IMG/VR virus record: IMGVR_UViG_3300046744_000205
Coordinates: 1-61,200 of that record
DNA: 61,200 bases
Origin: a virus
Strand: one strand, 5' to 3'
The first letter of the stretch is position 1, and every line of letters begins with the position of its first letter. The translations under genes and the position numbers were made by a program. Under the pieces are notes generated by a model, which was given only the letters and a program-made list of their open reading frames with translations, ran no database searches and had not been told where the DNA came from. Shown here one piece after another: positions 60,535 to 61,200 of this stretch.

Positions 60535-60690
60535 TTACTTTTTACTTTTTTTTGCGTAGTTAGGATCTTTACAATATTTACTCGCAGCCATATTCGCATA
60601 TGCTGAAGGATAGGTATCAAAGGTTCGCTTTGCCCAAGCTATACCTGCTGAACATATCTTATTACTTTTCTTTTTAGTTCTTCCTGCCAT
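60535..60690 (-). CDS. Small basic protein, 51 aa
   Basis: Identical in protein sequence by eye to 850-1005 (MAGRTKKKSNKICSAGIAWA...). No 40-aa gene lies between it and the 53-aa gene here, unlike the left copy. Confidence 0.7.
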   Translation of the reverse strand: MAGRTKKKSNKICSAGIAWAKRTFDTYPSAYANMAASKYCKDPNYAKKSKK

Positions 60691-60830
60691 TACTTTACTT
60701 TATTATAAACCTGTAAAGCTATTGGCGTAAAAAGTTTTTGAGCCAAAGAACTAGTTGGTTCATTTGTATTAATTTTGTCTTTGTGTGTTGGTGCTAATGG
60801 GAATCCCAAGTTTCTTTTGTAATTATTCAT
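60690..60830 (-). CDS. Small protein, 46 aa, only in the right copy
   Basis: MNNYKRNLGFPLAPTHKDKI, then NEPTSSLAQKLFTPIALQVY. Both ends overlap neighbours (TAATG and ATGA). Absent from the left copy, where the flanking genes overlap each other directly. Confidence 0.6.
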   Translation of the reverse strand: MNNYKRNLGFPLAPTHKDKINTNEPTSSLAQKLFTPIALQVYNKVK

Positions 60831-60958
60831 CTTCCTTGTCCTTTATATATTTTTTTATAATTCTTGGAGCTTTTTAATTTTGAGCTTTTAGATTTAGCGT
60901 GCACTCCTTTACGCTTAATCTTCTGTTTTTTACTATATGAAGTTAATGTTATTGCCAT
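60827..60958 (-). CDS. Small basic protein, 43 aa
   Basis: MAITLTSYSKKQKIKRKGVH, counterpart of 1005-1136 with the same length. Ends KGQGR. TAATG overlap with the truncated last gene. Confidence 0.7.
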   Translation of the reverse strand: MAITLTSYSKKQKIKRKGVHAKSKSSKLKSSKNYKKIYKGQGR

Positions 60959-61200
60959 TATTGTTTTCTTTTATTGACGATTCTTCCTATACCTGATCTT
61001 ATTAATTTAGGTATATCTCCTAATCCTCTTAACCCTTTTACTTTAGTAGGAGCTACCCTGCCTTTTGTGTTTCTAGGATTTGAAACATTAGGAAGTTTTA
61101 TTTTATCAATATCTTTGTCTTTCATCCCGATGTCATCGTATTTCTTTTTTACTTTAGCGTAATTTGCTACTAAGACATCTCCGGGCTTAACAACTTTATG
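60958..61200 (-). CDS. Conserved small protein, 5' truncated by window edge
   Basis: In frame from the window end, ending LIRSGIGRIVNKRKQ. It is homologous to 1136-1387 (KVVKPGDVLVANYAK...). The start codon lies beyond the window. Confidence 0.7.
   Translation of the reverse strand, partial: HKVVKPGDVLVANYAKVKKKYDDIGMKDKDIDKIKLPNVSNPRNTKGRVAPTKVKGLRGLGDIPKLIRSGIGRIVNKRKQ

Larger units (their letters stand above)
59471..61200. repeat. Right copy of diverged terminal duplication
   Basis: Counterpart of 1-1387 in the same orientation. It is longer because it contains the 111-aa and 46-aa genes. It ends three bases short of matching the left copy's continuation and leaves its last gene truncated. 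Confidence 0.85.

Noticed and set aside
1-61200. Prophage or integrative element
   Set aside because: No integrase, repressor pair, attachment site or host genes were seen; all genes fit a lytic phage.

Overview
The window looks like a nearly complete genome of an uncultured, strictly lytic podovirus-type phage of a marine Bacteroidota host, probably Flavobacteriia. The DNA is AT-rich and genes are tightly packed with ATGA or TAATG overlaps. Shine-Dalgarno sites are rare, and several promoters carry the Bacteroidota -33 TTTG / -7 TAnnTTTG signature with 19-20 nt spacing. The packaging and structural genes (small and large terminase, portal, scaffold-like, capsid, two ring/tail-tube proteins, a 1538-aa muzzle/stabilisation protein, three large internal proteins) resemble in order and sequence those of crAss-like phages. 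This family assignment is from recognition only. The genome (about 59.5-59.8 kb unique) is smaller than typical crAss-like phages, and no DNA polymerase, RNA polymerase, integrase or tRNA gene is visible.

Layout. The right end (59471-61200) and the left end (1-1387) are two diverged copies of the same leftward cluster of small basic proteins, so the map closes into a circle. Positions 1849-4316 (minus) hold groES, groEL and two small genes; a winged-helix gene (1431-1883, plus) sits between groES and the small cluster. Positions 3760-4972 are mostly regulatory: an iteron array, a TAG microsatellite and an origin-like segment with DnaA boxes. Positions 4973-14937 (plus) are the early region: about 27 mostly small orphan genes, six Bacteroidota-type promoters, and most of the eleven copies of a dispersed palindrome, TTTCCGAC-NN-GTCGGAAA. 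This region ends in a recombination module: a DnaA-C-like protein, a Sak3-type annealing protein, a RecE-like exonuclease and an SSB-like protein. A second iteron array (15095-15163) with the same 9-41-11 spacing as the first precedes a primase-helicase. A SF2 helicase, a VRR-NUC nuclease, a DnaA-domain-IV protein, a calcineurin-like phosphatase and a possible nuclease follow, up to 22117.

Positions 22142-61200 (minus) are the late region, read right to left: small basic proteins, adhesins and fibres, holin/endolysin (with a spanin-like pair on the opposite strand), small structural proteins, a tandem GroES-like protein, terminases, portal, scaffold, capsid (flanked by intrinsic terminators), ring proteins, muzzle and internal proteins. 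It ends with a 2965-aa polyvalent protein carrying ADP-ribosyltransferase-like and HExxH peptidase motifs.

Working model (inference): early genes use host RNA polymerase through TAnnTTTG promoters. Replication is primed by the phage primase-helicase at an origin read by DnaA and/or the phage DnaA-C-like proteins, using the host replicase. The chaperonin system folds virion proteins, and the large internal proteins are packaged and ejected into the host.
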